Numbered from the stretch's first letter, positions 45,982 to 56,528 are shown. The stretch: 64,000 bases of DNA from an uncultured Pelagibacteraceae bacterium (GCA_902568235.1 CACFPS010000001.1:1-64000); one strand, 5' to 3'. The notes: generated by a model from the letters alone, not told the origin. Numbers and translations are program-made.

Positions 45982-47116
45982 ACTGGCCATCTTCAATACT
46001 ATAAAAATTAAGTTGATGGGTAATTATATTTTTTTCAATTTCAAATATTCCTATTTTACCTTTAAATTTACTTTTTTTATAAAATATATTTTTTGTTACA
46101 TTGAATTGATTGTCATATAATAAAAAATAGACTAGACCTATTAAATCATAGCTTAGGAAAGATAATTGATTTGGCGTTGATTGATATGCTTGATTATATT
46201 CATCAATAAATCTTTCATAATTATTTTTATTAATTGATGGAAAATATATAGGTTGAAGAGATTTTTCATTTAGTAATGATTTATCAAACCATTGATTAAA
46301 AGTTAAATAATGAATTCTTTCTGATGAAACATCAGTATACAATAATGATGTAGCAACACTTTTTAGACTTTCATCAAAGTCGGCTATAACCACAGAATCA
46401 AAATTTATAAATCCAAGAGTGTCTTTTTTTTTTAGTTTGGCAATTCTTTTTTCTTTGTTTTTAATATTTGATTCTTCTAACTTTTTTATTTCATCTTTAA
46501 GATTTCTTTTTCTTTGAGGATATCTAGTTAATTTTTCAATTTGTTTTGTTAATATAGTTGGGTCTTGATCATATATAAATTTTTCTTTGAATTTAAATTT
46601 TGTTTTATCGATTGCAAACTCTAATTCGTTCTTATAATCGCTATTTGGAATTAAAAAAATAGTTCTTTCTAATTTTTTTAAATCAATAAATTTTTTTATA
46701 GTATTTATTTGTGAAATAGCATTAACCCCGGCACTTATGACATTAGAAGGATTTGCTCTTATTTTATTTGTAAGAGATATAAAAGTTACTTGCTTTAGAT
46801 CATCAAGATATTTGGTACTCTCATTAAATACTGGTCCAATGATTATATTTACCCCTTGATCATATAGTTCTTTAGAAACCTTTAATGTATCTATAGGGTT
46901 TGATTTTGTATCTTTTGGTAATATTGAAATTTTATTATCATCAATTTTATTTATTGCTAAACGAATAGATTTAACAATCGAATTTCCTATATCAGAATAT
47001 TCACCAGATAAGGGAACAATTAGACCAATTTTAAATTTTTCATTTGATAGAGAACTTTGAATGGAAAATATCAAATTCAAAATTAATATTGCAAGTATCT
47101 TAATTAAAGTTTTCAT
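45965..47116 (-). CDS. LpoA/LppC-like periplasmic binding protein (PBP activator domain)
   Basis: 383 residues. A signal peptide (cut after SIQSSLS) precedes FKIGLIVPLSGEYSDIGNSIVKSIRLAINKI, the type I periplasmic-binding fold. IIIGPVFNESTKYLDDLKQV and FLSYDLIGLVYFLLYDN fit the LppC/LpoA C-terminal region, which activates PBP1A in E. coli. The TPR half of E. coli LpoA is missing. Divergence from rsmI, as in E. coli lpoA/rsmI, supports the call over an ordinary amino-acid binding protein. Confidence 0.75.
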   Translation of the reverse strand: MKTLIKILAILILNLIFSIQSSLSNEKFKIGLIVPLSGEYSDIGNSIVKSIRLAINKIDDNKISILPKDTKSNPIDTLKVSKELYDQGVNIIIGPVFNESTKYLDDLKQVTFISLTNKIRANPSNVISAGVNAISQINTIKKFIDLKKLERTIFLIPNSDYKNELEFAIDKTKFKFKEKFIYDQDPTILTKQIEKLTRYPQRKRNLKDEIKKLEESNIKNKEKRIAKLKKKDTLGFINFDSVVIADFDESLKSVATSLLYTDVSSERIHYLTFNQWFDKSLLNEKSLQPIYFPSINKNNYERFIDEYNQAYQSTPNQLSFLSYDLIGLVYFLLYDNQFNVTKNIFYKKSKFKGKIGIFEIEKNIITHQLNFYSIEDGQFKKIF

Positions 47117-47145
47117 TTATATTTTAATAATATAATTTCCATTAT

Positions 47146-48003
47146 ATGCTTAAAGAGCAAATGATTAGTAATTTAAAACCTGGGCTATATTGTGTTTCAA
47201 CCCCCATAGGTAATATGGGAGATCTTTCTTTTAGAGCCTTAGAAACTCTTAAAAATTCTGAATTAATATTATGTGAAGATACTCGAGTATCTAAAAAATT
47301 GTTAGATAAATATAAAATTACCAAAAAACTACTTTCTAATCACAAATTTAATGAAAAAAAAAATATTAAAAAAATTATACAGTTTTTGATGGAGAAAAAA
47401 ATAATTTCAATTATATCTGATGCCGGAACACCTGCTATCTCAGATCCTGGAAGAATTTTAGTACAAGAATGTATTAAAAATAATATCAATATTTATCCCA
47501 TACCTGGTCCATCAGCAGTAACATCTGCGCTTTCTATAAGTGGTTTTTCAGATAAATATTTTTTTTGTGGGTTTCTTCCAGAAAAAAAAGGAGAGATAAA
47601 CAATCTTTTTGTTAAATTATCTAAAATGAATTGTTCAATTGTTTTTTTTATTTCTCCAAAAAAAATTAAAAAAATAACAAATATTCTAGAAGAATATTTC
47701 AATGATAGAGATATTTTAATTTGTAGAGAAATGACCAAATTTTATGAACAATATATTAGATCAAGCATAAAAAATTTGTCAAATATTGATTTTTCTGAAA
47801 AAGGTGAGGCAACAATTGTAATATCTGAAGGAAAAAAAAATGAAATTAAGTTAAAAGAATTGGAAGAATCAGTTAAAAAACAAATTGATAAACTAATACA
47901 TAAAATGACAATTAAAAATATAGTAACTAAATTTAACTCAGAAAATAAGATACCAAAAAAATTAATATATAATTATTGTTTGAGTAAAAAAAATGAAATT
48001 TAA
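47146..48003 (+). CDS. rsmI: 16S rRNA (cytidine1402-2'-O)-methyltransferase RsmI
   Basis: 285 residues from ATG 47146; an ATG five codons in is possible. GLYCVSTPIGNMGDLSFRAL, ILCEDTRVSKKLL, ISDAGTPAISDPGRILV and IPGPSAVTSALSISGFSDKYFFCGFLP are all tetrapyrrole-methylase-fold RsmI signatures. It methylates C1402 in the ribosomal decoding centre. The 3' end overlaps the BON lipoprotein gene by 11 bases. Confidence 0.97.
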   Translation: MLKEQMISNLKPGLYCVSTPIGNMGDLSFRALETLKNSELILCEDTRVSKKLLDKYKITKKLLSNHKFNEKKNIKKIIQFLMEKKIISIISDAGTPAISDPGRILVQECIKNNINIYPIPGPSAVTSALSISGFSDKYFFCGFLPEKKGEINNLFVKLSKMNCSIVFFISPKKIKKITNILEEYFNDRDILICREMTKFYEQYIRSSIKNLSNIDFSEKGEATIVISEGKKNEIKLKELEESVKKQIDKLIHKMTIKNIVTKFNSENKIPKKLIYNYCLSKKNEI

Positions 48004-48586
48004 AAAAATATTAATTTTATTTATTTTAATAATTTTATCTGGATGTGTTGGATATTCATCAACTGGAGTTTTGGGTACAGGAGTTTCAATTGCTATAGAT
48101 CCTAGAACTATAGGAACACAAATTGATGACTCAATAATGCAAAAAAATTTAAGAGCAAAGTTAATTAAAATGAATACAAATTATTTTTTAAATGTGAAAA
48201 CTAAAATATTAGATGGAAGAATTTTTATTACCGGAAAGGTAGATAGTATAGAAGAAAAATTAAAAATTACAAAATTGAGCTGGGAAATTAAGGGAGCTCG
48301 TTCTGTTAAAAATGATTTAAGAATAAAGGAAAAATTTAATTTTAAAGAAAGTGCAAAAGATTTACTTATAACTTCACAATTGAGGGCAGCATTAATTTCA
48401 AGTAAAATAATAAAATCAGCTAATTACCAAATAGACACTTATAAGAAAAAAATTTATATTTATGGAATTTCAGAGAATAATGAAGAAAGATCTAAAGTTA
48501 TTGAAGAAGCTAAACAAATTCTTGATGTTCAAGATGTAATTGCAAGTATTTTTTTAGTTGAGGATTTGAGAGTAGTTAAAAATTAA
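47993..48586 (+). CDS. BON-domain lipoprotein (DolP/YraP-like)
   Basis: 197 residues. The lipobox is LIILSGC near residue 18. Two BON domains follow: LRAKLIKMNTNYFLNVKTKILDGRIFITGKVDS and ITSQLRAALISSKIIKSANYQIDTYKKKIYIYGIS. This two-BON layout is that of DolP, an outer-membrane lipoprotein that binds anionic phospholipid and supports BAM. It overlaps rsmI, like the rsmI/yraP linkage in E. coli, but yraN is missing between them. Confidence 0.9.
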   Translation: MKFKKILILFILIILSGCVGYSSTGVLGTGVSIAIDPRTIGTQIDDSIMQKNLRAKLIKMNTNYFLNVKTKILDGRIFITGKVDSIEEKLKITKLSWEIKGARSVKNDLRIKEKFNFKESAKDLLITSQLRAALISSKIIKSANYQIDTYKKKIYIYGISENNEERSKVIEEAKQILDVQDVIASIFLVEDLRVVKN

Positions 48587-50871
48587 TTTGGCTTTTTGTA
48601 ATTAATTACTCCAGCAGAATAAGCCGCAACTGAAGCCAAATTTAAAATATCAGATGTTGAAGATCTTAAAGGAGCAATTTCAATTGGTTGGCCTAATCCA
48701 ATTAATAATGGGCCTATAACTTTAGCACCTCCAAGAGTTTTCATTATTTTATAAGAGATAGCGGCACTGTGTTGACCTGGCATAATTAATATATTTGCAT
48801 TTCCAACTATTTCTGAAAACGGATATAGATCTGCATATTCCTCTCCAAGAGCAACGTCTGGCTGCATATCTCCATCAAATTTGAAATTTACTTTTTTTTC
48901 TTTCAGAATTTCTACTGCATCTCTTATATGTTTTGTTCTACTTGTAATTGGTTGGCCAAAAGTAGAATGAGATAAAAAAGCTACTTTTGGATCAAAACCA
49001 AACAATCTAACAACCCTAGCAGATGAGATTGCTATTTCAGACAATTGCTTGGAAGAAGGATACTCATTAACAGTAGTATCAGCAATAAATACTGTTTTAC
49101 CTTTGTTTACAACCATGTTCAGTCCAAACATTATTTCTCCAGGTCTGGGACTGACTACTTTATTAATTTTTTCTAATGATTGAGAATATCTCCTAGTGTT
49201 TCCAGTAACCATAGCATCGGCATCACCGCATTCGACCATGCAAGACCCCCAAATAACTCTATCGTTTCTGATCATTCTGTCACAATCTCTTTCGAGCAAT
49301 CCTTGATCTCTATGCAGTTTTTTAAAAAGAAATTTAACATATTTTTCTCTGCTTGTTTTGTCAGTAGAATTTACAATTTTAATATTAAAATTTTCAGAGT
49401 AGCCAATTTCTTTTAATCTTTGTTTAACCACTTTTTCTTTTGCGACTATTATGGGCGTTCCTAGACCACTATTTTTAAAGGCAATTGCTGCTTTTAAAGT
49501 ATTTTCATCTTCACCGTCTGCAAAAACAACAGTTTTTTGGCTTTTCTTAATCTGAGAATTTATTCCTTGCATTATAGTTACTGAAGGATCTAATCTTTGT
49601 TTTAATTGTTCAGAATAAATTTCAAAATTTTCAATTTTTTTTCTTGCAACTTTACTTTTAATTGCTGCTTTAGCAACTGCAACTGGTATTACACTTATCA
49701 ATCTCGGATCAAATGTAGAAGGAATTATATATTCTTTTCCATATATAGGTCTATCACCACCCATTGCTGCTGCTACTTCATCAGGAACCCTTTCTTTTGC
49801 TAATTGTGCTATCGAATAAGCTGCTGCCATTTTCATTTCTTCATTTATTGTTTTAGCTCTTACGTCTAATGCTCCTCTAAAAATATATGGAAAACCTATT
49901 AAATTATTTACTTGGTTAGGGTAATCAGATCTACCTGTAGCAATGATGGCATCGCTTCTAACTTTTTCTACTTCTTCAGGAACAATTTCTGGATCTGGAT
50001 TTGCGCAAGCAAATATAATTGGTTTTTTTGCCATTTTTTTAATCATATCTTTCTTTAAAACTCCCGCCGAAGATAAACCTAAAAAAACATCTGCATTTTT
50101 TATAACATCATTTAAAGTTCTATCTTTAGTGTTTATCGCATAATTTATTTTCCATTCATTTAAATTTTTTCTTTCTTTGTGTATGACTCCCTTACTATCA
50201 AGCATAACTAAATTATTTTTTTGTACACCTAATTTAATAAATAGATTTGCACATGCCATAGCTGATGCTCCTGCACCATTAACTACAACTTTGATTTTTT
50301 TGATATCTTTTTTTGTTATATCAATAGCATTAATAAGAGCCGCAGAAGTTATTATTGCTGTTCCATGTTGATCATCATGAAACACAGGTATATTTAAAAT
50401 TTTTTTTAGTTTTTTCTCAATTACAAAACAATCTGGTGCAGCGATATCTTCCAAATTTATTCCACCAAAACTACCTGCAAAATTTTTTATACTATTGATT
50501 ATTTCATCAGGGTCACTCGAGTCAATTTCAAGATCTATAGCATCTATATCTGCAAATCTTTTAAATAGTACAGCTTTTCCTTCCATAACCGGTTTCGAAG
50601 CTATTGCTCCTAGATTTCCTAGACCTAATATAGCCGATCCATTACTTATAACTGCAACCAAATTTCCTTTAGTGGTATAATCATAAGCAAGTTCCGGATT
50701 TTTGGAAATTGCTTTTACAGGAGCTGCAACGCCAGGTGAGTAAGCCAAAGCCAAATCTCTTTTTGTTGTCATTGGTTTCGATGAAATTATCTCAATCTTG
50801 CCAGATTTATTACTATTGTGAAATTCTAAGGCTTCTTTATCTGAATAATGTTCAATTTTATTTTTTTTCAT
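48583..50871 (-). CDS. maeB: NADP-dependent malic enzyme with phosphotransacetylase-like domain
   Basis: 762 residues, the usual fused size. The N-terminal ~430 residues are malic enzyme: RDLALAYSPGVAAPVKAI, GSAILGLGNLGAIASKPVMEGKAVLFK, FHDDQHGTAIITSAALINA. The C-terminal ~320 are phosphate acetyl/butyryltransferase-like (VVFADGEDENTLKAAIAFKN) and usually act in allosteric control rather than catalysis. It decarboxylates malate to pyruvate. It is convergent with the BON gene (4-bp overlap) and divergent from murJ. Confidence 0.98.
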   Translation of the reverse strand: MKKNKIEHYSDKEALEFHNSNKSGKIEIISSKPMTTKRDLALAYSPGVAAPVKAISKNPELAYDYTTKGNLVAVISNGSAILGLGNLGAIASKPVMEGKAVLFKRFADIDAIDLEIDSSDPDEIINSIKNFAGSFGGINLEDIAAPDCFVIEKKLKKILNIPVFHDDQHGTAIITSAALINAIDITKKDIKKIKVVVNGAGASAMACANLFIKLGVQKNNLVMLDSKGVIHKERKNLNEWKINYAINTKDRTLNDVIKNADVFLGLSSAGVLKKDMIKKMAKKPIIFACANPDPEIVPEEVEKVRSDAIIATGRSDYPNQVNNLIGFPYIFRGALDVRAKTINEEMKMAAAYSIAQLAKERVPDEVAAAMGGDRPIYGKEYIIPSTFDPRLISVIPVAVAKAAIKSKVARKKIENFEIYSEQLKQRLDPSVTIMQGINSQIKKSQKTVVFADGEDENTLKAAIAFKNSGLGTPIIVAKEKVVKQRLKEIGYSENFNIKIVNSTDKTSREKYVKFLFKKLHRDQGLLERDCDRMIRNDRVIWGSCMVECGDADAMVTGNTRRYSQSLEKINKVVSPRPGEIMFGLNMVVNKGKTVFIADTTVNEYPSSKQLSEIAISSARVVRLFGFDPKVAFLSHSTFGQPITSRTKHIRDAVEILKEKKVNFKFDGDMQPDVALGEEYADLYPFSEIVGNANILIMPGQHSAAISYKIMKTLGGAKVIGPLLIGLGQPIEIAPLRSSTSDILNLASVAAYSAGVINYKKPN

Positions 50872-50921
50872 TATGTGTAATTAGATATACAAATAGAGCA
50901 AATTTAAGACTAATATGATTT

Positions 50922-52451
50922 ATGAATCTCATTAAGTCAACTGGCACATTTAGTTTCTTTACTTTAATTAGCCGAATACTTGGCTATTGTAGAGATCTTT
51001 TAATTGCCATTTATCTTGGATCAGGACCTATAGCTGATGCATTCTTTGTTGCATTTAGAATACCAAACACTTTTAGAAGATTATTTTCCGAGGGTACTTT
51101 CAATGCAGCTTTTGTTCCAAGTTATTCTTCACAGCTAGTTTTAGGAAAAAACAAATCTCAAATATTTGCAAATAAAATATTTAATTTACTTTTAATTTCA
51201 TTGCTTTTGATAATTTTAATTATAGAGATTTTTATGCCAACTTTTATTTTTATTATTGCTCCAGGATTTACTGAAAATTCCGATAAACTTAATTTAACTA
51301 TTTCTTTAACAAGAATTACTTTCCCTTTTTTATTATTTGTAAGTTTATCATCTTTTTTTTCTGCAATATTAAATTCACACAATAAATTTGCAGCTGCAGC
51401 TGCAGCCCCTATTATTTTAAATATTTTTTTAATATTAACTCTACTTTTTCAAAGTTATTTAAATGATCAACTTGTATACTATCTTTCTTATGCTGTAACA
51501 ATTGCTGGTATTGCACAACTAATTTTATTGTTTTTTTTTATTAGAAAATTTTTTTTTCCAAATATTACTTTAAATTTTAAAATTGATAAAAAGGTTAAAA
51601 TATTTTTTAATAAACTTTTACCAAGTATTTTTTCATCAGGGGTTACTCAAATAAATATTTTAGTAGGAACAATTATAGCATCATTTCAAGCTAGTGCAGT
51701 TTCATATCTTTACTATGCTGATAGAATATATCAGATTAATTTAGCAATAGCTGGAATTGCAATTGGTACTGTACTTTTGCCAAATTTAAGTAAACATATT
51801 CAATCAAAAAATAAAAAAAAAATAAATTTTATTCAAAATAAATCTTTAGAATTTTGTTTGTTTTTGAGTTTACCTGCCACCGCAGCTTTGCTCATTGCAT
51901 CAGAAGAAATAACATCATCATTATTTGGGTATGGTTCCTTCGATCCTTTGAGTGTAAAGAATTCTGCAGTTGCTTTATTTTATTTTGCCTTAGGTTTGCC
52001 AGCGTTTTCAATAATAAAAATATTTTCAAGCTTTTTATTTGCAAGGCACAATACAAAGATGCCTTTTTATTTTTCTTTATTTTCTGTATTCATGAATATT
52101 GCTATTAGTCTTTATTTTTTTAATAAGATTGGATTTATAATAATACCAATAGCAACAACTATGTCTTCTTGGTTTAACGCAATTATTCTTTTTATTTATT
52201 TGATAAATAAAAAATATTTTTTATTGAATATAAATTTATTAAAATCATTGTTAAAAATCATTTTATCTACTGGCTTAACTTCTTTTGCTTTTTCTAGTTT
52301 AATAAAACTTTTTAATGAAAATTTAAATTATGAAAGTGAATATAAACTTATAGCTATTATTTTTTTAGTTATTTTAACTTTTATTATTTATATTTTAATT
52401 TCTTTAGTTACAAAAGCTTTTAAAATTTCAGATATTAATTTAAAGTATTAA
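50922..52451 (+). CDS. murJ: Lipid II flippase MurJ
   Basis: 509 residues with about 14 hydrophobic helices, the MviN/MurJ layout. [42 protein letters not shown] is the N-terminal family signature with conserved arginines, followed by [10 protein letters not shown]. It moves lipid II to the periplasm for peptidoglycan synthesis. trpS follows after 4 bp. Confidence 0.97.
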   Translation: MNLIKSTGTFSFFTLISRILGYCRDLLIAIYLGSGPIADAFFVAFRIPNTFRRLFSEGTFNAAFVPSYSSQLVLGKNKSQIFANKIFNLLLISLLLIILIIEIFMPTFIFIIAPGFTENSDKLNLTISLTRITFPFLLFVSLSSFFSAILNSHNKFAAAAAAPIILNIFLILTLLFQSYLNDQLVYYLSYAVTIAGIAQLILLFFFIRKFFFPNITLNFKIDKKVKIFFNKLLPSIFSSGVTQINILVGTIIASFQASAVSYLYYADRIYQINLAIAGIAIGTVLLPNLSKHIQSKNKKKINFIQNKSLEFCLFLSLPATAALLIASEEITSSLFGYGSFDPLSVKNSAVALFYFALGLPAFSIIKIFSSFLFARHNTKMPFYFSLFSVFMNIAISLYFFNKIGFIIIPIATTMSSWFNAIILFIYLINKKYFLLNINLLKSLLKIILSTGLTSFAFSSLIKLFNENLNYESEYKLIAIIFLVILTFIIYILISLVTKAFKISDINLKY

Positions 52452-52455
52452 AATT

Positions 52456-53457
52456 ATGGGAAAAAAAATTTTTTCAGGAGTGCAGCCTACTGGGAATCTT
52501 CATTTAGGCAATTACATTGGGGCGATAAAAAACTTTGTAGATCTTCAGAATGAAACTGGAAATGAATGCATTTATTGCGTAGTTGATTTACATGCTATAA
52601 CTACAAAACAAGATCCAAAAATACTTAAAGCAAATTTAAGAGAAACTACTGCTACTTTTTTAGCTAGCGGAATGGATCCAAATAAAAGTATTATTTTCAA
52701 CCAATCTTTAGTACCAGCTCATTCAGAGGGATCTTGGATACTTGGGTGTATAGCTCGGATGGGTTGGTTAAATAGAATGACTCAATTTAAAGAAAAAGCT
52801 GGCAAAGATAAAGAAAAAGCAAGCGTAGGTTTGTATATCTATCCAGTATTGATGACAGCTGATATATTGCTCTATGATGCTTCACATGTTCCTGTAGGTG
52901 AGGATCAAAAACAACATCTTGAACTTTCTAGAGACATTGCTCAAAAATTTAATTTGGATTTTAATGTTCCAAATTTTCTTAGAGTTCCAGAGCCATTAAT
53001 ACAAAAAAATTTTTCTAGAATAATGAGCTTAAAAGATGGAAGCAAAAAAATGAGTAAATCAGATCCTTCCGATCTAAGTAGAATTAACTTAACAGACACT
53101 AAAGATGAAATTAAAAATAAAATTAAGAAAGCTAAAACCGATAAAGATCCATTGCCAATTGATGATAAAAATTTAAATCAAAGACCTGAAGTTAAAAATC
53201 TTTTAGGAATATACTCCAGTTTGAGTAATCAAAGCTTAAAAGATTCGATAGACGATTTCAGAGGAAAAAATTTCTTAAATTTTAAAGAACAATTAGCCGA
53301 TCTTGTTGTGGAAAAAATTGCACCAATATCTGTGGAAATTCAAAAATTACAAAAAGAAAATAATTATATAGACTCAATTCTAAAAGAAGGTGGTGAGAAA
53401 GCTAACGCAATTGCCTCAAAAAAGGTTGAAGAAATAAAAAAAATTATAGGATTTTAA
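52456..53457 (+). CDS. trpS: Tryptophanyl-tRNA synthetase
   Basis: 333 residues. The HIGH-type motif is HLGN at residues 16-19 in [25 protein letters not shown] and [17 protein letters not shown] are typical TrpRS segments. The KMSKS motif is KKMSKSDPS near residue 197. It charges tRNA-Trp. The murJ-trpS-nfu order is common in alphaproteobacteria. Confidence 0.98.
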   Translation: MGKKIFSGVQPTGNLHLGNYIGAIKNFVDLQNETGNECIYCVVDLHAITTKQDPKILKANLRETTATFLASGMDPNKSIIFNQSLVPAHSEGSWILGCIARMGWLNRMTQFKEKAGKDKEKASVGLYIYPVLMTADILLYDASHVPVGEDQKQHLELSRDIAQKFNLDFNVPNFLRVPEPLIQKNFSRIMSLKDGSKKMSKSDPSDLSRINLTDTKDEIKNKIKKAKTDKDPLPIDDKNLNQRPEVKNLLGIYSSLSNQSLKDSIDDFRGKNFLNFKEQLADLVVEKIAPISVEIQKLQKENNYIDSILKEGGEKANAIASKKVEEIKKIIGF

Positions 53458-53493
53458 TATTTAAATTTAGAATAAAATAATTATATAAACATT

Positions 53494-54036
53494 ATGTTTG
53501 TTCAAACTCAAAAAACTCCTAATCCAAATTCACTAAAATTTTTACCAGGAAAAAAGGTTTCTAATGACGGTCCTTATGAATTTTTAAATAAAGAGGAAAC
53601 TAACAATTATTTTGTTAGAAATATTTTATCAATTAATGGAGTTACTGGAATTTTTTTAAGCGAAGATTTTTTGTCAGTAAATAAATTAGAAAACGAAAAA
53701 TGGGAAAATATCCAACACATAATAATTTCATATATAAATGAATATTATTCTGAAGGTAATAAGTTTATTATTGATAAGTCAGAAACTTCTGAAAATACAA
53801 ATGATTATGGAGAAATAGAGAAAAAAATTATCAAAATCTTAGAAACTAAAATTAGGCCAGCAGTTGCAAAAGATGGTGGTGATATTACTTTTAAAGGATT
53901 TAAAGATGGAAAAGTTACAGTTATGTTAAAAGGAAGTTGTTCTGGATGCCCATCTTCAACTCTTACTTTAAAACGAGGTGTTCAAAATCTTTTGACTCAT
54001 TATATTCCCGAAGTTAAAGAGGTTTTAGCGGTATAA
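53494..54036 (+). CDS. NfuA-type iron-sulfur scaffold protein (Nfu)
   Basis: 180 residues. The N-terminal Nfu_N domain is MFVQTQKTPNPNSLKFLPGK, and the C-terminal NifU domain reads IRPAVAKDGGDITFKGFKDG then GSCSGCPSSTLTLKRGVQNLL, with cluster-binding cysteines at 149 and 152. It delivers Fe-S clusters to target proteins such as MiaB, which is encoded nearby. Confidence 0.96.
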   Translation: MFVQTQKTPNPNSLKFLPGKKVSNDGPYEFLNKEETNNYFVRNILSINGVTGIFLSEDFLSVNKLENEKWENIQHIIISYINEYYSEGNKFIIDKSETSENTNDYGEIEKKIIKILETKIRPAVAKDGGDITFKGFKDGKVTVMLKGSCSGCPSSTLTLKRGVQNLLTHYIPEVKEVLAV

Positions 54037-54073
54037 ATTTCACTCAAATTAGGTATAAGAGATAATTATAACG

Positions 54074-55153
54074 ATGAGTAAAATTAAATTTATTAATAAA
54101 AATATTTTTAAAAATTTAATAAAGACTGTTGGAGTGAGCCTTGTTGTAATCTTTACCTTTTCACAACTACCACCTACATTTAATTTTATTTCTAAAAACT
54201 TTTTCTATACAAAAACTATATTAAGTAGTGCAGGAATAAATTTTGATAATGTTGCTTTAGAAAAAAGTTTAAATGAATTAAGAAAATCAGAAAATATTGA
54301 TGAAAATAAAATTCAAGAACAAATTATTGCTGACATAGAATTTTCAAATACCGAAAAAGAAATAGATGATCCACCAATAATTAATGCTAAAATTATAAAA
54401 AAATTATTTAAGGATGAGGGATATAGTCTTGAAAAAGTAAGAAAAAACAAAGTTGTAAATATTGGTCTTTCCATTCCAAGACTACCAAAAGAAATCAAGG
54501 AAATTGTAAATGTAAAAAAAAAGAAGGAACTTTTTCTTGAAATTATACTTCCTTTAATTCTAGAGGAAAATGCTAAAATTAGAGTTGATAGAATAAAGTT
54601 TTTTTCAATTTTAAATAAAAAATATAATTCAAATAGAGACAAGAAATGGCTAATTGAAAAACTAGATCAATATGGTGTTAAAAATAATGACCTATCAACT
54701 TTAAAAATAAGAATGGATGAAATTCCTACATCTTTAGCATTAGCTCAAGCAGCAAAAGAAACTGGTTGGGGTACATCAAGATTTGCGCAAGAAGGAAATG
54801 CATTATTTGGTCAATGGACTTGGTCAGGAGAAGGAATTAAACCTTCTGAAGCTGGCAAAGATTCTACTCATAAAGTTGCAAAATTTAAAATACTAAAATC
54901 GTCAGTAAAAGCATATTTAAGAAATCTAAATACACACCCAAGCTATTCAGATTTTAGAAAAGAGAGAGCAATACAAAGAGATAATGATGAAAATTTAAAT
55001 AGTTTTTTATTGGCAAACTTTCTAAATAAATATGCTGAAACAGGAAATGAATACGTAAAAATTATTAAAAAAATTATTAAACAAAATTCCTTGACAGATT
55101 TTGATGATGTAAAAATTTTACCAACCAGTTTGAAATTAAAAAAATTAATTTAA
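54074..55153 (+). CDS. Bax-like glucosaminidase-domain protein
   Basis: 359 residues. A signal anchor near residues 17-35 (TVGVSLVVIFTFSQLPPTF) is followed by a linker and a C-terminal hydrolase domain of the Bax / mannosyl-glycoprotein endo-beta-N-acetylglucosaminidase family: IPTSLALAQAAKETGWGTSRFAQEGNALFGQWTW, where the Glu in AKETGWG is the presumed catalytic acid. It probably cuts glycan strands in the periplasm. Its 3' end overlaps the convergent polysaccharide deacetylase gene by 9 bases. Confidence 0.88.
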   Translation: MSKIKFINKNIFKNLIKTVGVSLVVIFTFSQLPPTFNFISKNFFYTKTILSSAGINFDNVALEKSLNELRKSENIDENKIQEQIIADIEFSNTEKEIDDPPIINAKIIKKLFKDEGYSLEKVRKNKVVNIGLSIPRLPKEIKEIVNVKKKKELFLEIILPLILEENAKIRVDRIKFFSILNKKYNSNRDKKWLIEKLDQYGVKNNDLSTLKIRMDEIPTSLALAQAAKETGWGTSRFAQEGNALFGQWTWSGEGIKPSEAGKDSTHKVAKFKILKSSVKAYLRNLNTHPSYSDFRKERAIQRDNDENLNSFLLANFLNKYAETGNEYVKIIKKIIKQNSLTDFDDVKILPTSLKLKKLI

Positions 55154-56203
55154 ATTATTTGAAAATTGAATTCCAAAAAATCTCCATCCCTCTCTATCAT
55201 TAAGACTACAGTTAATTCTTCCTCTCCTAAAATTAAATTTTTCAACAAAATTTACTTTTAAATAATTATTTTCTAAATTGATATTTGACTGTTTCCACCT
55301 ATCTCCTTCGTTTGAGTAACAAGTAATATTATTAAGATTTTTTTGTTCCTCAAAAAATTCAATTATTAATTTGGGAGGGTTATTAGTATTATTTAATAAT
55401 TTATCTCTAGGTATTATGTTTTTATATTGTAGTGGAAGATAACTAATTACACTCTTAAAACGTTTTAAATCACCATATTTTTCATTTATAGGAAATCTAG
55501 GCAATTCGTATTTATTTTTATTTAAATCTATAACTCCCGAATGTTGACCAAATCCAAATTTAAATTTACTTGCTATAAATTTTTCATGCTCAAAACTGTA
55601 TTCACCAAAAGGATATGAAAAATAAATTGGATTATAGCCAAGTTTATTATTAAATATTTCTATAGACTTATTTATATCTTTCTTAAAATCATCAAAATTA
55701 AATTCTATAAGATATTCGTGTGTATGAGAATGGTTTCCAATAAATGCAATTTCTTCTTTTTCAATATCTTTTATTTGTTTCCAGGTCATATATCCCTTTT
55801 TACCAACAGTCTGAGTTGATATAAATAATATAAAAGGTATTTTATTTTCTCTAAGGTAAGGCCAAGCATTTTCATAAAATGAAGTGAAACCATCATCTAT
55901 TGTGATTAATATTTTTTTTTGTTTTTTTACTTTATTAAAATCATCAACTAAATTTTTTGGATTAAAAAATTCAAGTTTTGTTTCTTTTATTATTTTTATG
56001 TGTTCTTTAAAAACATTCACATCTATATTTGTAGATGGATACTTATGCTCGCCAAATCTATGATACATAATGCTAAGTATGCCTTGTTCTTCATGATGGT
56101 ATTTTTTGTTTACAGTTGTAGCATTAGCATTTAAAAAAAATAAATAAATTATGAAAAATTTGATAATAGATGCCACAAATGAAAAAATTTTTTTTTCGAT
56201 CAT
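55145..56203 (-). CDS. Polysaccharide deacetylase-family protein
   Basis: 352 residues. A signal peptide ends at FFLNANA. The NodB-type domain has LSIMYHRFGE, ILITIDDGFTSFYENAWPYLREN (the Asp-Asp metal/catalytic pair), IGNHSHTHEYL (metal histidines) and YFSYPFGEYS. The last ~80 residues look like an extra beta domain. It removes acetyl groups from an envelope glycan. The first 53 bases overlap the start of tsaB on the other strand; a GTG nine codons in would shorten the overlap but not remove it. Confidence 0.92.
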   Translation of the reverse strand: MIEKKIFSFVASIIKFFIIYLFFLNANATTVNKKYHHEEQGILSIMYHRFGEHKYPSTNIDVNVFKEHIKIIKETKLEFFNPKNLVDDFNKVKKQKKILITIDDGFTSFYENAWPYLRENKIPFILFISTQTVGKKGYMTWKQIKDIEKEEIAFIGNHSHTHEYLIEFNFDDFKKDINKSIEIFNNKLGYNPIYFSYPFGEYSFEHEKFIASKFKFGFGQHSGVIDLNKNKYELPRFPINEKYGDLKRFKSVISYLPLQYKNIIPRDKLLNNTNNPPKLIIEFFEEQKNLNNITCYSNEGDRWKQSNINLENNYLKVNFVEKFNFRRGRINCSLNDREGWRFFGIQFSNNLN

Positions 56204-56528
56204 TACAAAATCACAATCTTACACTACCACTTATCCAAACAGTAGAGAAAATTTTGATAGATTTATAACTCTTCTTTCTAATTTTTTAAAAATAAATCAA
56301 ACAAGTTTGAACGAAATAAGCAAAATTTTTGTAAATTTGGGACCTGGAAAACTTTCAAGCATTAAAATATCGATATCTATAGCCAAAGCTATTTCTGTAA
56401 GCAAGGGTGTAGAATTATATGGTTTTAAAACAGATGATATTGTTGAAAATAAATACGAAAAACTCTTAGAAATTAATAAAAAAAATTTTTTAATTAATAA
56501 TTTGATAAAACCCCTTTACTCGAGTTAA
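56151..56528 (+). CDS. tsaB: Short TsaB-like tRNA t6A synthesis protein
   Basis: 125 residues. MKNLIIDATNEKIFFSIIT is the TsaB opening (LxIDTST), NSRENFDRFITLLSNFLKIN and IFVNLGPGKLSSIKISISIAKAIS match the GPGSFTGLRIG segment. TsaB forms the TsaBDE complex that puts threonylcarbamoyl on A37 of ANN-decoding tRNAs. Typical TsaB is over 200 residues, so the second ASKHA lobe is missing here. Either SAR11 TsaB is naturally reduced or the 3' half is lost. fur follows after 8 bp; rimI, usual here, is absent. Confidence 0.82.
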   Translation: MKNLIIDATNEKIFFSIITKSQSYTTTYPNSRENFDRFITLLSNFLKINQTSLNEISKIFVNLGPGKLSSIKISISIAKAISVSKGVELYGFKTDDIVENKYEKLLEINKKNFLINNLIKPLYSS

